A DNA stretch of 64,000 nt from CAXMQZ01 sp963707075. GTDB taxonomy: Bacteria; Acidobacteriota; Thermoanaerobaculia; Multivoradales; JAHEKO01. The notes below the pieces were generated by a model. It saw only the letters and a list, made by a program, of their open reading frames with translations, was not told the origin of the DNA and searched no databases. The stretch covers positions 1-64,000 of the forward strand of contig CAVPOX010000022.1 in NCBI GenBank assembly GCA_963707075.1, in the 5' to 3' direction. Of the stretch, positions 18,856 to 25,941 are shown one piece after another (the first letter of the stretch is position 1; every line of letters begins with the position of its first letter). Position numbers and translations under genes: made by a program.

Positions 18856-19820
18856 CTAGGGAACAGTCACAGACCACCCCGATGTGTCGCCCGACTCAAA
18901 ATCGTCGCTCATGATCAAGCTGCTGCCAGCTGGGCTGAAATCCCAGTCGTGGCTTGTATTCACGATTATCTGGACCGGGTTACCGGGGCCATCGTTGTCC
19001 ACCACTGTGTAATGCCTTGCGGTGGCGGGAATTGACGGTGGAAACGAGTAGTTGACCTTCGCTGAACAACCGCCCAGATCCTCTTGCTCTCCCAGAGGTG
19101 CCCCTGACAGCACAACATGTGCGCCCGAGCAGTTGGTTGTGAATTGCAGATTGATCGTGTAGTCCTCAGAAGTACCCGCAATCCAATCCTCACCTGTCAT
19201 TCCCATCTCTACCATGTTGACATCGTCAGCTGACAGACCCAGATACCGCATCTTCCTGGGCAGGTGCGAGTACATCACCGACTGTGTGTCTGGATGGCCC
19301 AACTCGGCATTGACAATGTGATTCCCGTTGGCAGCCCCACGTTCCTTCTGCTGCCGCAGGGCAAACGGACGGAAGGTTGTCGGGTATTCGCATGGAGTAC
19401 TCGTTCGTGTCGATCGTCCGGGTATCGACGATGCCAGGATCGTTGTCGAACCTTCGAAACCAATGAACGTTCTCCGCAAGGTCTCCCAGTATGGTCCTGT
19501 GTATGTCCTCGCAATTTCCAGGTATCCCGTCCGTGTCGAAGATTCCAGTCTGTACCCCATCGTAGGACATTGAGTGGCTTGTGTACTGCAAGTCTTCGTT
19601 GCCGCCTGGTGGATCCCAATACAGATTGGGGTGACCGAGTCCCATGGCGCAGTGACCCAGTTCGTGCAGTATCACGGTCTCCGCGTGGAATTCCTCCTCC
19701 GGCGGGAACCCTCCCTCCTCGATAGTCCTGCAGTCCTGGCACTGCCCAGTACGGCGCTCTAAAGCCTGCCATGTGGTCACGGCTCTTCGCGTGGGCTCTA
19801 CCCACTCCTCTCCGGTGAAC
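18856..19820 (-). pseudogene. Secreted metzincin-type metalloprotease, 3' part (interrupted by IS3)
   Basis: This is the catalytic and C-terminal part of a secreted zinc protease. The zinc site is HELGHCAMGLGH at about 19660-19695, an HExxHxxxxxH motif as in metzincins. SMSYDG and, further on, SVMYSH could provide the Met-turn. The C-terminus ends in DDFESGDTSGWSVTVP, a common ending of secreted proteins in this group. The 5' part lies at 21144-21410 on the far side of an IS3 element. Joining the two with one GAAC copy restores the frame exactly. A second lesion, a one-base shift at the C4 run 19335-19338, separates the catalytic part from the C-terminal part. Confidence 0.8.
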
Positions 19821-19932
19821 GGAGTTCCCCTGGTTCGGTGGACGGTTCGTTAAGGCCGGATCTCGAGACAAGCGTTCGGCCAGGGGGCTCTTCAGCACCG
19901 CGGTCCACGGAAACCCTGGGGCGCCGCCGAGC

Positions 19933-20793
19933 TCATGCGACTTTCTCCTCGAACTCAGCCGGGCTGAGGTATCCCAGGGCCGAATGCCGACGCCAGCTGT
20001 TGTAGAAACTTTCGATGTAATCCACAATCTCTCGTCGGGCCTGCTCGCGGGTATAGAAGACTTCTCCTGCGACCAGCTCCTTTTTCAACGTGGCGAAGAA
20101 ACTCTCCACCGGGGCATTGTCGTAGCAGTCCCCACGTCGGCTCATGCTGACGACGAAGCCCTCCTCGGAGAGGGCTCGGCGGTAGTCCGCAGAGGCATAT
20201 TGGCTGCCCCGGTCGGAATGGTGCACGATCGGGGTTTGAGGCCGGCGTCGGCCCACGGCCATCTCCAGGGCAGCCTGCGGCAGCCAGCGTGTCAGCCTCG
20301 GACTCATCGCCCAGCCCACGATTCGACGCGAGCACAGATCCAGCAGGACCGCCAGATACAGCCAGCCTTCCCGCGTGCGGATGTAGGTGATGTCTCCGGC
20401 CCAGACTCTGTCGGGCCTTGAAACCGAGAATCGTCGCGCCAGATGATTGGCGGCCACTGGCCAACGGTGTTGCGAGTCCGTCGTGACCCGGAACTTGCGC
20501 CGAAAGGTGCCTTCCAGGCCGTCCTGACGCATCAGCCGGGCCACCCGATGACGACCGCAGACCCTGCCACGCCCGCGGAGCTCCCGGTGGACCCGAGGAC
20601 TCCCATAGCGGCGACGACTCTGGCGATGGATCGCCCGGATTTCCAGCAGCAAACGGCGATCGTCACGGCTACGTCGACTCTCCGGACGATGGAGCCAGGC
20701 GTAGTAACCACTCAGGGAAACACCCAAAACCTGACACATCCAGGCGACGGGGTACTCCCCGGTGTGCCGGCGGATGAAGGCAAACCTCATCAC
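19933..20793 (-). CDS. IS3-family transposase OrfB (DDE integrase domain)
   Basis: This 286-residue protein has an HTH_21-like N-terminal part (YAWLHRPESRRSRDDRRLL) and an rve integrase core. The DDE residues are visible in AGDITYI, HHSDRGSQYAS and DNAPVESFFATLKKE. It is normally made as an OrfAB fusion by -1 frameshifting in orfA; its own frame overlaps orfA by 4 bp. All motifs are intact, so the element may still be able to transpose. Confidence 0.93.
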   Translation of the reverse strand: MMRFAFIRRHTGEYPVAWMCQVLGVSLSGYYAWLHRPESRRSRDDRRLLLEIRAIHRQSRRRYGSPRVHRELRGRGRVCGRHRVARLMRQDGLEGTFRRKFRVTTDSQHRWPVAANHLARRFSVSRPDRVWAGDITYIRTREGWLYLAVLLDLCSRRIVGWAMSPRLTRWLPQAALEMAVGRRRPQTPIVHHSDRGSQYASADYRRALSEEGFVVSMSRRGDCYDNAPVESFFATLKKELVAGEVFYTREQARREIVDYIESFYNSWRRHSALGYLSPAEFEEKVA

Positions 20794-21083
20794 CGGCGGT
20801 CCGAGACGATGCCGAGCGCTTTTTTTAGGATGTCCCGCTCCGCCGTCACCCGCTCGAGCTGGCGGCGCAGCTGCCAGACCTCCTCCTCCCGAGCTTTCCG
20901 CTGACCGACACCCGGAAACGCCTGCTCCGGATCTTCCTCAAACTGACGACGCCAGCGGCGCAACATGTCCGGGCGAATATCCAGATCCCGAGCCACCTGA
21001 TTCGCACTGTACCCGCCCTCGGTGACCATCCGAACGGCTTCCAGCTTGAACTCTCGACTGAACTTCCTACGCGTACCTCCCAT
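20790..21083 (-). CDS. IS3-family transposase OrfA (helix-turn-helix)
   Basis: This 97-residue protein starts at ATG 21083 (MGGTRRKFSREFKLEAV), with an HTH of the transposase_8 type followed by a leucine-zipper-like helix (LRRQLERVTAERDILKKAL). The coding strand has an A7 run followed by G (complement of T7 at 20820-20826) near the end, the usual slippery site for -1 frameshifting into OrfB. The upstream frame is also open as the interrupted metalloprotease, so a chimeric read-in from its ATG at 21410 is possible. Confidence 0.9.
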   Translation of the reverse strand: MGGTRRKFSREFKLEAVRMVTEGGYSANQVARDLDIRPDMLRRWRRQFEEDPEQAFPGVGQRKAREEEVWQLRRQLERVTAERDILKKALGIVSDRR

Positions 21084-21143
21084 CGACACCTCCCAGCCCA
21101 TTATCGGGCTTAGGCCAGTGTCCACCAAACCGGGGGAATTCCA

Positions 21144-21410
21144 GAACACATCTGCTATGTAGACACAGACGACAACGGTTAGGGGGTCGCCGGTGCCCTG
21201 GTAGCCCATTGGGTGGACGACACCAAACTTGTTGACTTCCCCAGTACCGTCTTGAGTCATTCCCTTGGAGCAGAAGTTGGTCCCTGGCGGCACCGGGTTC
21301 GCAGGACAGTCTGTTGTTCCCAAATACACACCGGATTCCACCGGATCACTCAATATGGCGAGCAGGAGAAGACTAACCTTGGCCGCCCGGAGCGTCAGGT
21401 TGGTCTTCAT
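21144..21410 (-). pseudogene. Secreted metalloprotease, 5' part with signal peptide
   Basis: This is the N-terminal 89 codons of the protease whose catalytic part is at 18856-19820. The ATG at 21410 is followed by a signal peptide (KVSLLLLAIL) and a cysteine-containing segment (DCPANPVPPGTNFC). The sequence runs ...CVYIADVF up to the target duplication. Continuing at 19816 gives TGEEWVEPTRRAVTTWQALE in frame. The start codon overlaps the stop of the upstream gene (ATGA), so the two were translationally coupled. Confidence 0.8.
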
Positions 21411-22060
21411 TCGTTCCCCTCCTCTGACTGGAAGTAGAGGCCCAGCACTTCTACCAGGTCATCAAACGCAGCTACTTCGCGCACATTCGGCACCTTGTGC
21501 CGCAGAAAACCAACCGACTGCGTAACGATCGTCTTGGTCATCGGTTGGCCCGGTCCTTCTGGGGAGCCGGAATAAGATTCCAGCGCAATCCGCAACTCGA
21601 ACACCCTTGAACCAGTCCAAGATGGCACTCGCCCGGCAGATTGAGCGATCTGGTTCTCAATGTTTCCCCAATCCCACTCCATCAGGCTTCCTTGGACAGC
21701 CAGGTCGACTAGGTCTCTGGCCTCGGTGAAGTCGAGTTGAATCTCCTGCGTCCGCGACTCGCCAGGGGCCCATGAATGTGTGCGCGTGAGGCTCCCATCC
21801 CCGTACAACACGTAGGTTGTCGTCTCGTTTGACGACCCTCCTCTCGCTTCCATCCACAACACCTCGACGGCAGGATCCGCAGAGATCGTGAAGGACTGGG
21901 GCGGCTGAATGATCCCTATCTCTCCCATTCCCGTCGAAAGCAGCCCCGGTTCCAACTCCTGGCTCTCAAGGGCCTGATACCCCAGGAACGACAGGACCCC
22001 GACGGTAAGGAGGATTCCTGTTCTCCAAGTCGACATGGGTAGCTTCCTGCTCATCTGCAC
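21407..22060 (-). CDS. Hypothetical exported/anchored protein upstream of the metalloprotease
   Basis: This 217-residue protein begins with an uncleaved or cleavable N-terminal hydrophobic helix (GILLTVGVLSFLGYQ, about 15-29); ATGs at residues 1, 3 and 9 are all possible starts. The rest is a soluble domain with no family I recognise. The stop codon overlaps the metalloprotease start by 4 bp (ATGA), so the two form an operon. It could be an inhibitor, chaperone or regulator of the protease, but nothing in the sequence settles that. Confidence 0.65.
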   Translation of the reverse strand: MQMSRKLPMSTWRTGILLTVGVLSFLGYQALESQELEPGLLSTGMGEIGIIQPPQSFTISADPAVEVLWMEARGGSSNETTTYVLYGDGSLTRTHSWAPGESRTQEIQLDFTEARDLVDLAVQGSLMEWDWGNIENQIAQSAGRVPSWTGSRVFELRIALESYSGSPEGPGQPMTKTIVTQSVGFLRHKVPNVREVAAFDDLVEVLGLYFQSEEGNE

Positions 22061-22496
22061 CTCCTGCTTCGTAGAGGTAGCTCAGCGTGAGTCACCGCCA
22101 ACAAGGTTGTGCGCCCCGATGCCCGACAAACATCTGCGGTCAGGGCCTGGGTGGACTCGTGCATCGTTAGTTCCACTTCTACTCTGCTAGCACCAACCTA
22201 CTCTCGACTGTGAGAAGTGTCACCACCTCGTGGGATAGTTTCGATCCGGCTCGTTCGGGTACTAGCGACTCCAAAGGACCCGCGAAGGGTTGTGAGGCGG
22301 AAGTCTTGGGGCACCGCTACCGGTAGTAGCCAGTCCACCGAAGCTACTTGAGGGTGATGAAAAGGAAGCCAGGGGCAGCGTGGACGGGGACTAGAAGGGG
22401 CAACAGAGCGGCTGGCCCTTGCAGATGGAGCTCCGGTCCAACGCCGCGAGAGGTGTAGACTGAGACCGTTGAACCGACGGAAGGAGGCATCAGGCG
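22061..22496. other. Intergenic stretch, no convincing gene
   Basis: About 435 bp without a persuasive coding region. It should hold the promoter of the minus-strand operon starting at 22060 and of the plus-strand small ORF at 22497. An 81-codon minus-strand frame at 22344-22589 overlaps the small ORF antisense and has no ribosome binding site that I can see. Confidence 0.4.
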
Positions 22497-22676
22497 ATGG
22501 GCTGCCCAGGACACACCAGCGGCTTCAAACACTTCCTCACCGCAGTCGATGGCAAGGTCGACGTTGGGGTCAAGCACGACGACCCGCAAGAGGGCAAGGG
22601 AGAGCCCTACCTGCCACTCTACGTCTCATTCACTCGCGTGGGTGACCCGACTCTACACTTTGCCGGCGTCACGTAG
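22497..22676 (+). CDS. Small unrecognised protein (59 aa) with strong RBS
   Basis: ATG 22497 is preceded by AAGGAGG at 22481-22487 with 9-nt spacing, the best Shine-Dalgarno in this area. The 59-residue product (MGCPGHTSGFKHFL... ending LHFAGVT) is mixed polar and not hydrophobic, and I recognise no family. It ends at TAG 22674-22676. The same frame continues open after the TAG into the next small ORF, so the two may be parts of one protein split by an amber codon. Confidence 0.5.
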   Translation: MGCPGHTSGFKHFLTAVDGKVDVGVKHDDPQEGKGEPYLPLYVSFTRVGDPTLHFAGVT

Positions 22677-22697
22677 TGCCTAACCCGAACAGAATGG

Positions 22698-22826
22698 GTG
22701 AGCGCCGTGGAACCGTCGCAGGAAGACCGAGACCGACTCGTAACCGCAGCGAGGAAAAGAGTCGAGGCAGATGCAGCTCGCTGGTTCGACGATCCCTGGA
22801 CCGGCCAAGAGAAGGTCTGGGTGTAG
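22698..22826 (+). CDS. Small unrecognised ORF (42 aa), in frame with the preceding one
   Basis: GTG 22698 opens a 42-residue frame (VSAVEPSQEDRDRL... ending GQEKVWV) with a charged helix and a Trp-rich end. It is in the same frame as the 59-aa ORF and is separated from its TAG by seven sense codons. No good ribosome binding site precedes it. It could be a translated second cistron, the C-terminal half after an amber mutation, or noise. Confidence 0.3.
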   Translation: MSAVEPSQEDRDRLVTAARKRVEADAARWFDDPWTGQEKVWV

Positions 22827-23139
22827 CTCTACCCGATGCGCCCGAGCATGGATCCCTCAGCGGTCAAACGAAGACATACGTATCTATCGCCGGCGCCAGC
22901 CAGATGGCGATGAGTAGTGCCTGCCTCGCGGAGTTCGCCGCCTTCCTGGGCACAAGAACCTTGGCCAGTATTGACTGACTCTTGATGGCAAGTCGGGCCA
23001 GGACGCCGTCCAGGCTGACAAGGCGTTCGCTCAATGGTCCTACTCCAAACCATGCAGCGTTCCGCTCTATCGAGACTGGAGTATCGGGATGACCTGTTTC
23101 AAGGCCGCACTGGCGGGAGACACCACGCCTGTATCGGGC
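22827..23139. other. Intergenic stretch, nothing recognised
   Basis: About 310 bp between the small ORFs and the third IS91 remnant. I see no gene, RNA or repeat in it. Confidence 0.4.
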
Positions 23140-23615
23140 CGCCAGGATGACGACGAGTTCACCCGAAGCTCCCGGCTGAGCTGGGCCAAGCTCAGCCGCC
23201 GCGTCTACGAGGTCGATCCGCTGCTCTGCCCCTTCTACGGCGTCGTGATGAAGATCCTCGCCTTCATCCTCGATTTCGCCACCGCCAGGGCGATCCGTGA
23301 AAGCCTCGAGCTTCCCGCCCAGGAGCCCGAAACTCTGGCTCACGCGCCTCCCGAAACGCTGGAGCTCATTGCAGAATCCGCCTGAGCCAGCGCCTCCAGG
23401 GCCTGCAGCCAGGCCCCGGCGCAGGTGCGTCTGTTGGGGGCTTGTTGGGGGCTTCACCTTATCAACGACTGACCTCAAGACCCCCGGCGCCTGGATCTAT
23501 CCGAGTTCAGGGCGGTCGCGCTGCGTTCGCCCGCAGCAACCGGTAACTCAGCAGCCCTTCAGCACCATTCTTCAGGCTCAATACCCTCGCTGCGCGAAAA
23601 CCAATTTCCTACTCT
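23140..23615 (+). mobile_element. IS91-family 3' remnant (copy 3, diverged)
   Basis: This holds the last ~80 codons of a related IS91 transposase (DDEFTRSSRLSWAKL... to TGA 23383-23385) and a right tail ending TTTCCTACTC like the other copies. It differs from copies 1 and 2 by many substitutions. CPFCG has become CPFYG, losing a cysteine. A GCTTGTTGGGGG segment near 23435-23450 is duplicated, and the tail sequence is different before the terminal 25 bp. It is an older insertion or comes from a sister element. Confidence 0.8.
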
Positions 23616-23676
23616 TTCAGCAACGCAGCGTGAGGTCGCGGAAGGTGCCGCCACCCTGGTGGATCTGCCTGACAAA

Positions 23677-24597
23677 TCACTTTGACTCCTGCCATGGCCC
23701 ACCGGGCGGCCAAGTCAAATCGAATGACTCACCAACTATGAGGGCCACCAGAGGTGGTTGCAGGAATTCAGCCAGGAACTCAACAACTTCATTCAGTGTC
23801 AGTCCCTCCTCGCCCAGCTTCGATCGTCGCATGAAGGCCACCCACTGCTCCTGCTTCGAATCGTCGTTCGCGAATGCCGCGGTGAGGGCGATCGGTGTCT
23901 CCACAGGAGAGGTCTCACCCCTCCGCCTGAAGGTCGACTGGATCGCCGCCAGAAGCACCGAGCCATCGAAGGCGAAACGGGATGCGAAATAGCGAAGATC
24001 GTAGAAGTCCTTCATCCTGCTATTGGCAATCCCCAGGTCTACCATGGCCTGGAGTTTCTCCGCCACGACAGTCTCACGACGATAGGCACGAAGCTTGGGA
24101 ATCGACTGGTCGAGCAGGACAGGAAATTCGACGGTCTCCGGCGCAGGAATGACCGCGTCCCCGAAACCCACGTCGACCTGAACCGGAACGCGGGCTTCTC
24201 CAAGCCATCCCTCAATCCGCACCCGAACTCCGTGGTACTCGGAATCGTCTCGAATGCGCGAGGCCCGAATCGTGTCGGGGTCGAAGTCGATTCCATCATC
24301 CTCGACAGATGTGATGCAGATTTCACGGAATACTCTGCCCACTCTTCCCACGTCCGGCGACCCCTCGCCGAGAAGATCGACGTCGCGGGTCGGCCGATGT
24401 GGAACGTCGCTCCAGAGATGAAAGAGCATGGCACCCTTCAGTACAAACTCGTCTCGATGGCCGGAGCAAGACAGCCGGTAGAGAAGCCTCTCGACACCAT
24501 AGCGAGTGAGAATCAGATTGAAGTCCTCGCCCCGCTCGCGAGACAGATTGAGCAAGCGCTGCTTGATGGACGCTGCCAGGTTCTTCGAAGCCGTCAT
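23677..24597 (-). CDS. abiEii: AbiEii-type nucleotidyltransferase toxin
   Basis: This 306-residue protein belongs to the AbiEii/AbiGii toxin family, nucleotidyltransferases that block growth, in several cases by modifying tRNA. The NTase signature is visible as KGAMLFHLW (54-62) followed by RPTRDVDLLG (68-77) with Asp72 and Asp74. VAEKLQAM and RMKDFYDLRYF further on are typical of the family. I chose ATG 24597 because it overlaps the stop of the antitoxin gene (ATGA) and removes a family-atypical N-terminal extension. Together with abiEi it forms a type IV toxin-antitoxin or phage-abortive-infection unit inside the mobile region. Confidence 0.9.
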   Translation of the reverse strand: MTASKNLAASIKQRLLNLSRERGEDFNLILTRYGVERLLYRLSCSGHRDEFVLKGAMLFHLWSDVPHRPTRDVDLLGEGSPDVGRVGRVFREICITSVEDDGIDFDPDTIRASRIRDDSEYHGVRVRIEGWLGEARVPVQVDVGFGDAVIPAPETVEFPVLLDQSIPKLRAYRRETVVAEKLQAMVDLGIANSRMKDFYDLRYFASRFAFDGSVLLAAIQSTFRRRGETSPVETPIALTAAFANDDSKQEQWVAFMRRSKLGEEGLTLNEVVEFLAEFLQPPLVALIVGESFDLTWPPGGPWQESK

Positions 24598-25193
24598 GCA
24601 ATGGCCTCGATGTACGGCCGAATCACAGTCTTTATGCGCGCAATACCAGCTGCCTCCCACAGCTCGTCAATGGTCCCTGCTCGCAGACGCCGATAGTCGC
24701 GCAGCGCTTCGATCGCCACGTCCAGGCCGATCTTGTTTCGATACCTGAAGCAATCCGCGACTGTTCGAGCGGGCGACGTGATGCGAACCATGACTCCCTC
24801 GATTTCGTGTTCGTCGACGCCCTGGGTCAGGGCATCCTTGCCAAAGCGCACGATACGGATCGCTTGTGAGTCCAGTGTCGGCTTCCGTGCCTTGCGATCG
24901 ATCGCCATCCAGACTTCGAACGGCTGCTGGGTAGTGAGCTCGTGAAAGCGAAGCGCCGAGAGGAGGCACACCACCCCTCGGGGGACTCGCCGGCTCGCTT
25001 CGACAAGTCCATGATGCTCGGAGACGTCCGAACCCGGGACCGCATAAAGACCACGCCCCAGTCGTTCGAGGCGGCCATCCCTGACCAGGCGGGTGAGAGT
25101 GACGCGGGGGATCCCCTGAGAAACGAAATCTCTCGTTCGGGCGACTCCCCGGCTCCTGCAATACTCAAGGGCCTTTTCGGTGTTGGTTGGCAT
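24594..25193 (-). CDS. abiEi: AbiEi-type antitoxin/transcriptional regulator
   Basis: This 199-residue protein has an N-terminal winged-helix part (residues about 5-50, TRDFVSQGIPRVTLTRLVRDGRLERLGRGLY) and an AbiEi_4-like antitoxin domain (GVVCLLSALRFHELTTQ, SPARTVADCFRYRNKIGLDVAIEALR). In characterised AbiE systems this protein neutralises the toxin without binding it and represses its own promoter. It lies first in the operon, as usual, with a 4-bp overlap to the toxin gene. The blaI-type gene ends 60 bp upstream on the same strand, so part of its transcription may come from there. Confidence 0.9.
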   Translation of the reverse strand: MPTNTEKALEYCRSRGVARTRDFVSQGIPRVTLTRLVRDGRLERLGRGLYAVPGSDVSEHHGLVEASRRVPRGVVCLLSALRFHELTTQQPFEVWMAIDRKARKPTLDSQAIRIVRFGKDALTQGVDEHEIEGVMVRITSPARTVADCFRYRNKIGLDVAIEALRDYRRLRAGTIDELWEAAGIARIKTVIRPYIEAIA

Positions 25194-25251
25194 GTTCCTA
25201 AATGTCGGCTTCTAAATTCACTAGCCAACGTATCGGAACATAATCGCTTAG

Positions 25252-25611
25252 TCAAGTAGATCGCTTGGTCTCAGCGAGGATCTCCTCCACCAGGTCTAGA
25301 TTCTCGGGCTCGGGCCCGACCACCTGATCGAGGAACTGGTGGATCTCCTCCTCCAGCGCTTGGCTTCGGTCCACCGCCGGGATGTAGTAGTTCGTATTCC
25401 CTTCCTTCTCCACCTCGAGCCAACCCTTGTTCGTCATCCGGGTCATGAAGGTGAGGATGGTGCGGTAGTCGCGAATATGGGTCTTGAGGTCCTCTCCCAG
25501 TACCTGGCGGACATTGGCTCGCCCCAGGCGCCAGCAGATGCGCATGAGCTGCCACTCGGCGGGCGAGAGGCGCTCTTTGGGCGTGGAGTCTTGATCTTGC
25601 CTACTCATCAT
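25252..25611 (-). CDS. BlaI/MecI/CopY-family transcriptional repressor
   Basis: This 119-residue protein has the BlaI-type winged helix (LSPAEWQLMRICWRLGRANVRQVL at residues about 15-38; YRTILTFMTRMTNKGWLEVEKEG at about 49-71) and a C-terminal dimerisation helix. Family members bind TACA-NN-TGTA dyads and are usually released when a BlaR1/MecR1 peptidase cuts them. No BlaR1-like gene is present here. Matching dyads lie in its own leader and upstream of the divergent small ORF-recombinase operon, which indicates that this repressor controls both. Its own operon may continue into abiEi/abiEii. Confidence 0.88.
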   Translation of the reverse strand: MMSRQDQDSTPKERLSPAEWQLMRICWRLGRANVRQVLGEDLKTHIRDYRTILTFMTRMTNKGWLEVEKEGNTNYYIPAVDRSQALEEEIHQFLDQVVGPEPENLDLVEEILAETKRST

Positions 25612-25627
25612 CTATGCCCTTTGTGCC

Positions 25628-25637
25628 TACAATTGTA
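25628..25637. promoter_or_regulatory. BlaI-type operator in the repressor leader
   Basis: A perfect palindrome, TACAATTGTA, fits the TACA-NN-TGTA consensus of BlaI/MecI operators. It lies 16 bp upstream of the repressor start codon. On the minus strand it contains TACAAT, a good -10 box, so bound repressor would block its own promoter. Confidence 0.65.
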
Positions 25638-25691
25638 AGACTTCCAGGACAATTGGCGCCAGCGCCTTCTCCCTCCCTGAAGCCATCTGAC

Positions 25692-25731
25692 TTGACACAC
25701 CTCGCACATCTGTAGGAGTATTACACCTGTA
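25692..25731 (+). promoter_or_regulatory. Promoter/operator region of the small ORF-recombinase operon
   Basis: TTGACA at 25692-25697 could be a -35 box, though the best downstream -10 (TATTAC, 25719-25724) is 21 bp away, longer than usual. Two BlaI-like dyads overlap this region: CACATCTGTA at 25705-25714 (one mismatch) and TACACCTGTA at 25722-25731 (exact TACA-NN-TGTA). Confidence 0.5.
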
Positions 25732-25749
25732 AGAAGCGGCTGCCCACAG

Positions 25750-25941
25750 ATGCTTTCGATTGACCAATTCCGCGAGCTCGTCGACCCCAGTGGCACCCTG
25801 GGTGATGTCGAACTATGGGAGCTAAGACAGGAGATTCACAACCTGGCAGAGGTCTTGGTAGAGATGGCTTCCGATAGACTCTCTAGAGGCCAAGTGATCG
25901 ACATCATGGCACGTGCTAGCGAAGACGCCGAGGTCAACTGA
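25750..25941 (+). CDS. Small acidic protein (63 aa) coupled to the serine recombinase
   Basis: This 63-residue acidic, helical protein (MLSIDQFRELVDPSG... DAEVN) has a TGA that overlaps the recombinase ATG by one base (TGATG), so the two genes are translationally coupled. I recognise no domain. The segment IDQFRELVDPSG and the heptad-like EIHNLAEVLVEMASDRL suggest a small alpha-helical adaptor. By position it could be a directionality factor or accessory regulator for the recombinase; that is inference only. It lies under the predicted BlaI-type operators. Confidence 0.7.
   Translation: MLSIDQFRELVDPSGTLGDVELWELRQEIHNLAEVLVEMASDRLSRGQVIDIMARASEDAEVN

Larger units (their letters stand above)
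19821..21143 (-). mobile_element. IS3-family insertion sequence with GAAC target duplication
   Basis: The 1,323-bp element carries orfA and orfB in the -1 frame arrangement. Imperfect 23-bp terminal inverted repeats are visible at 19821-19843 (GGAGTTCCCCTGG...) and 21120-21142 (complement GGAATTCCCCCGG...), identical at about 19 of 23 positions. GAAC flanks it on both sides (19817-19820 and 21144-21147), a 4-bp target duplication. It interrupts a metalloprotease gene in the same orientation and looks intact. Confidence 0.92.

Noticed and set aside
22344..22589. 81-codon minus-strand ORF
   Set aside because: No visible ribosome binding site, and it is antisense to the 59-residue ORF, which has a strong one. 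I could not exclude it fully.
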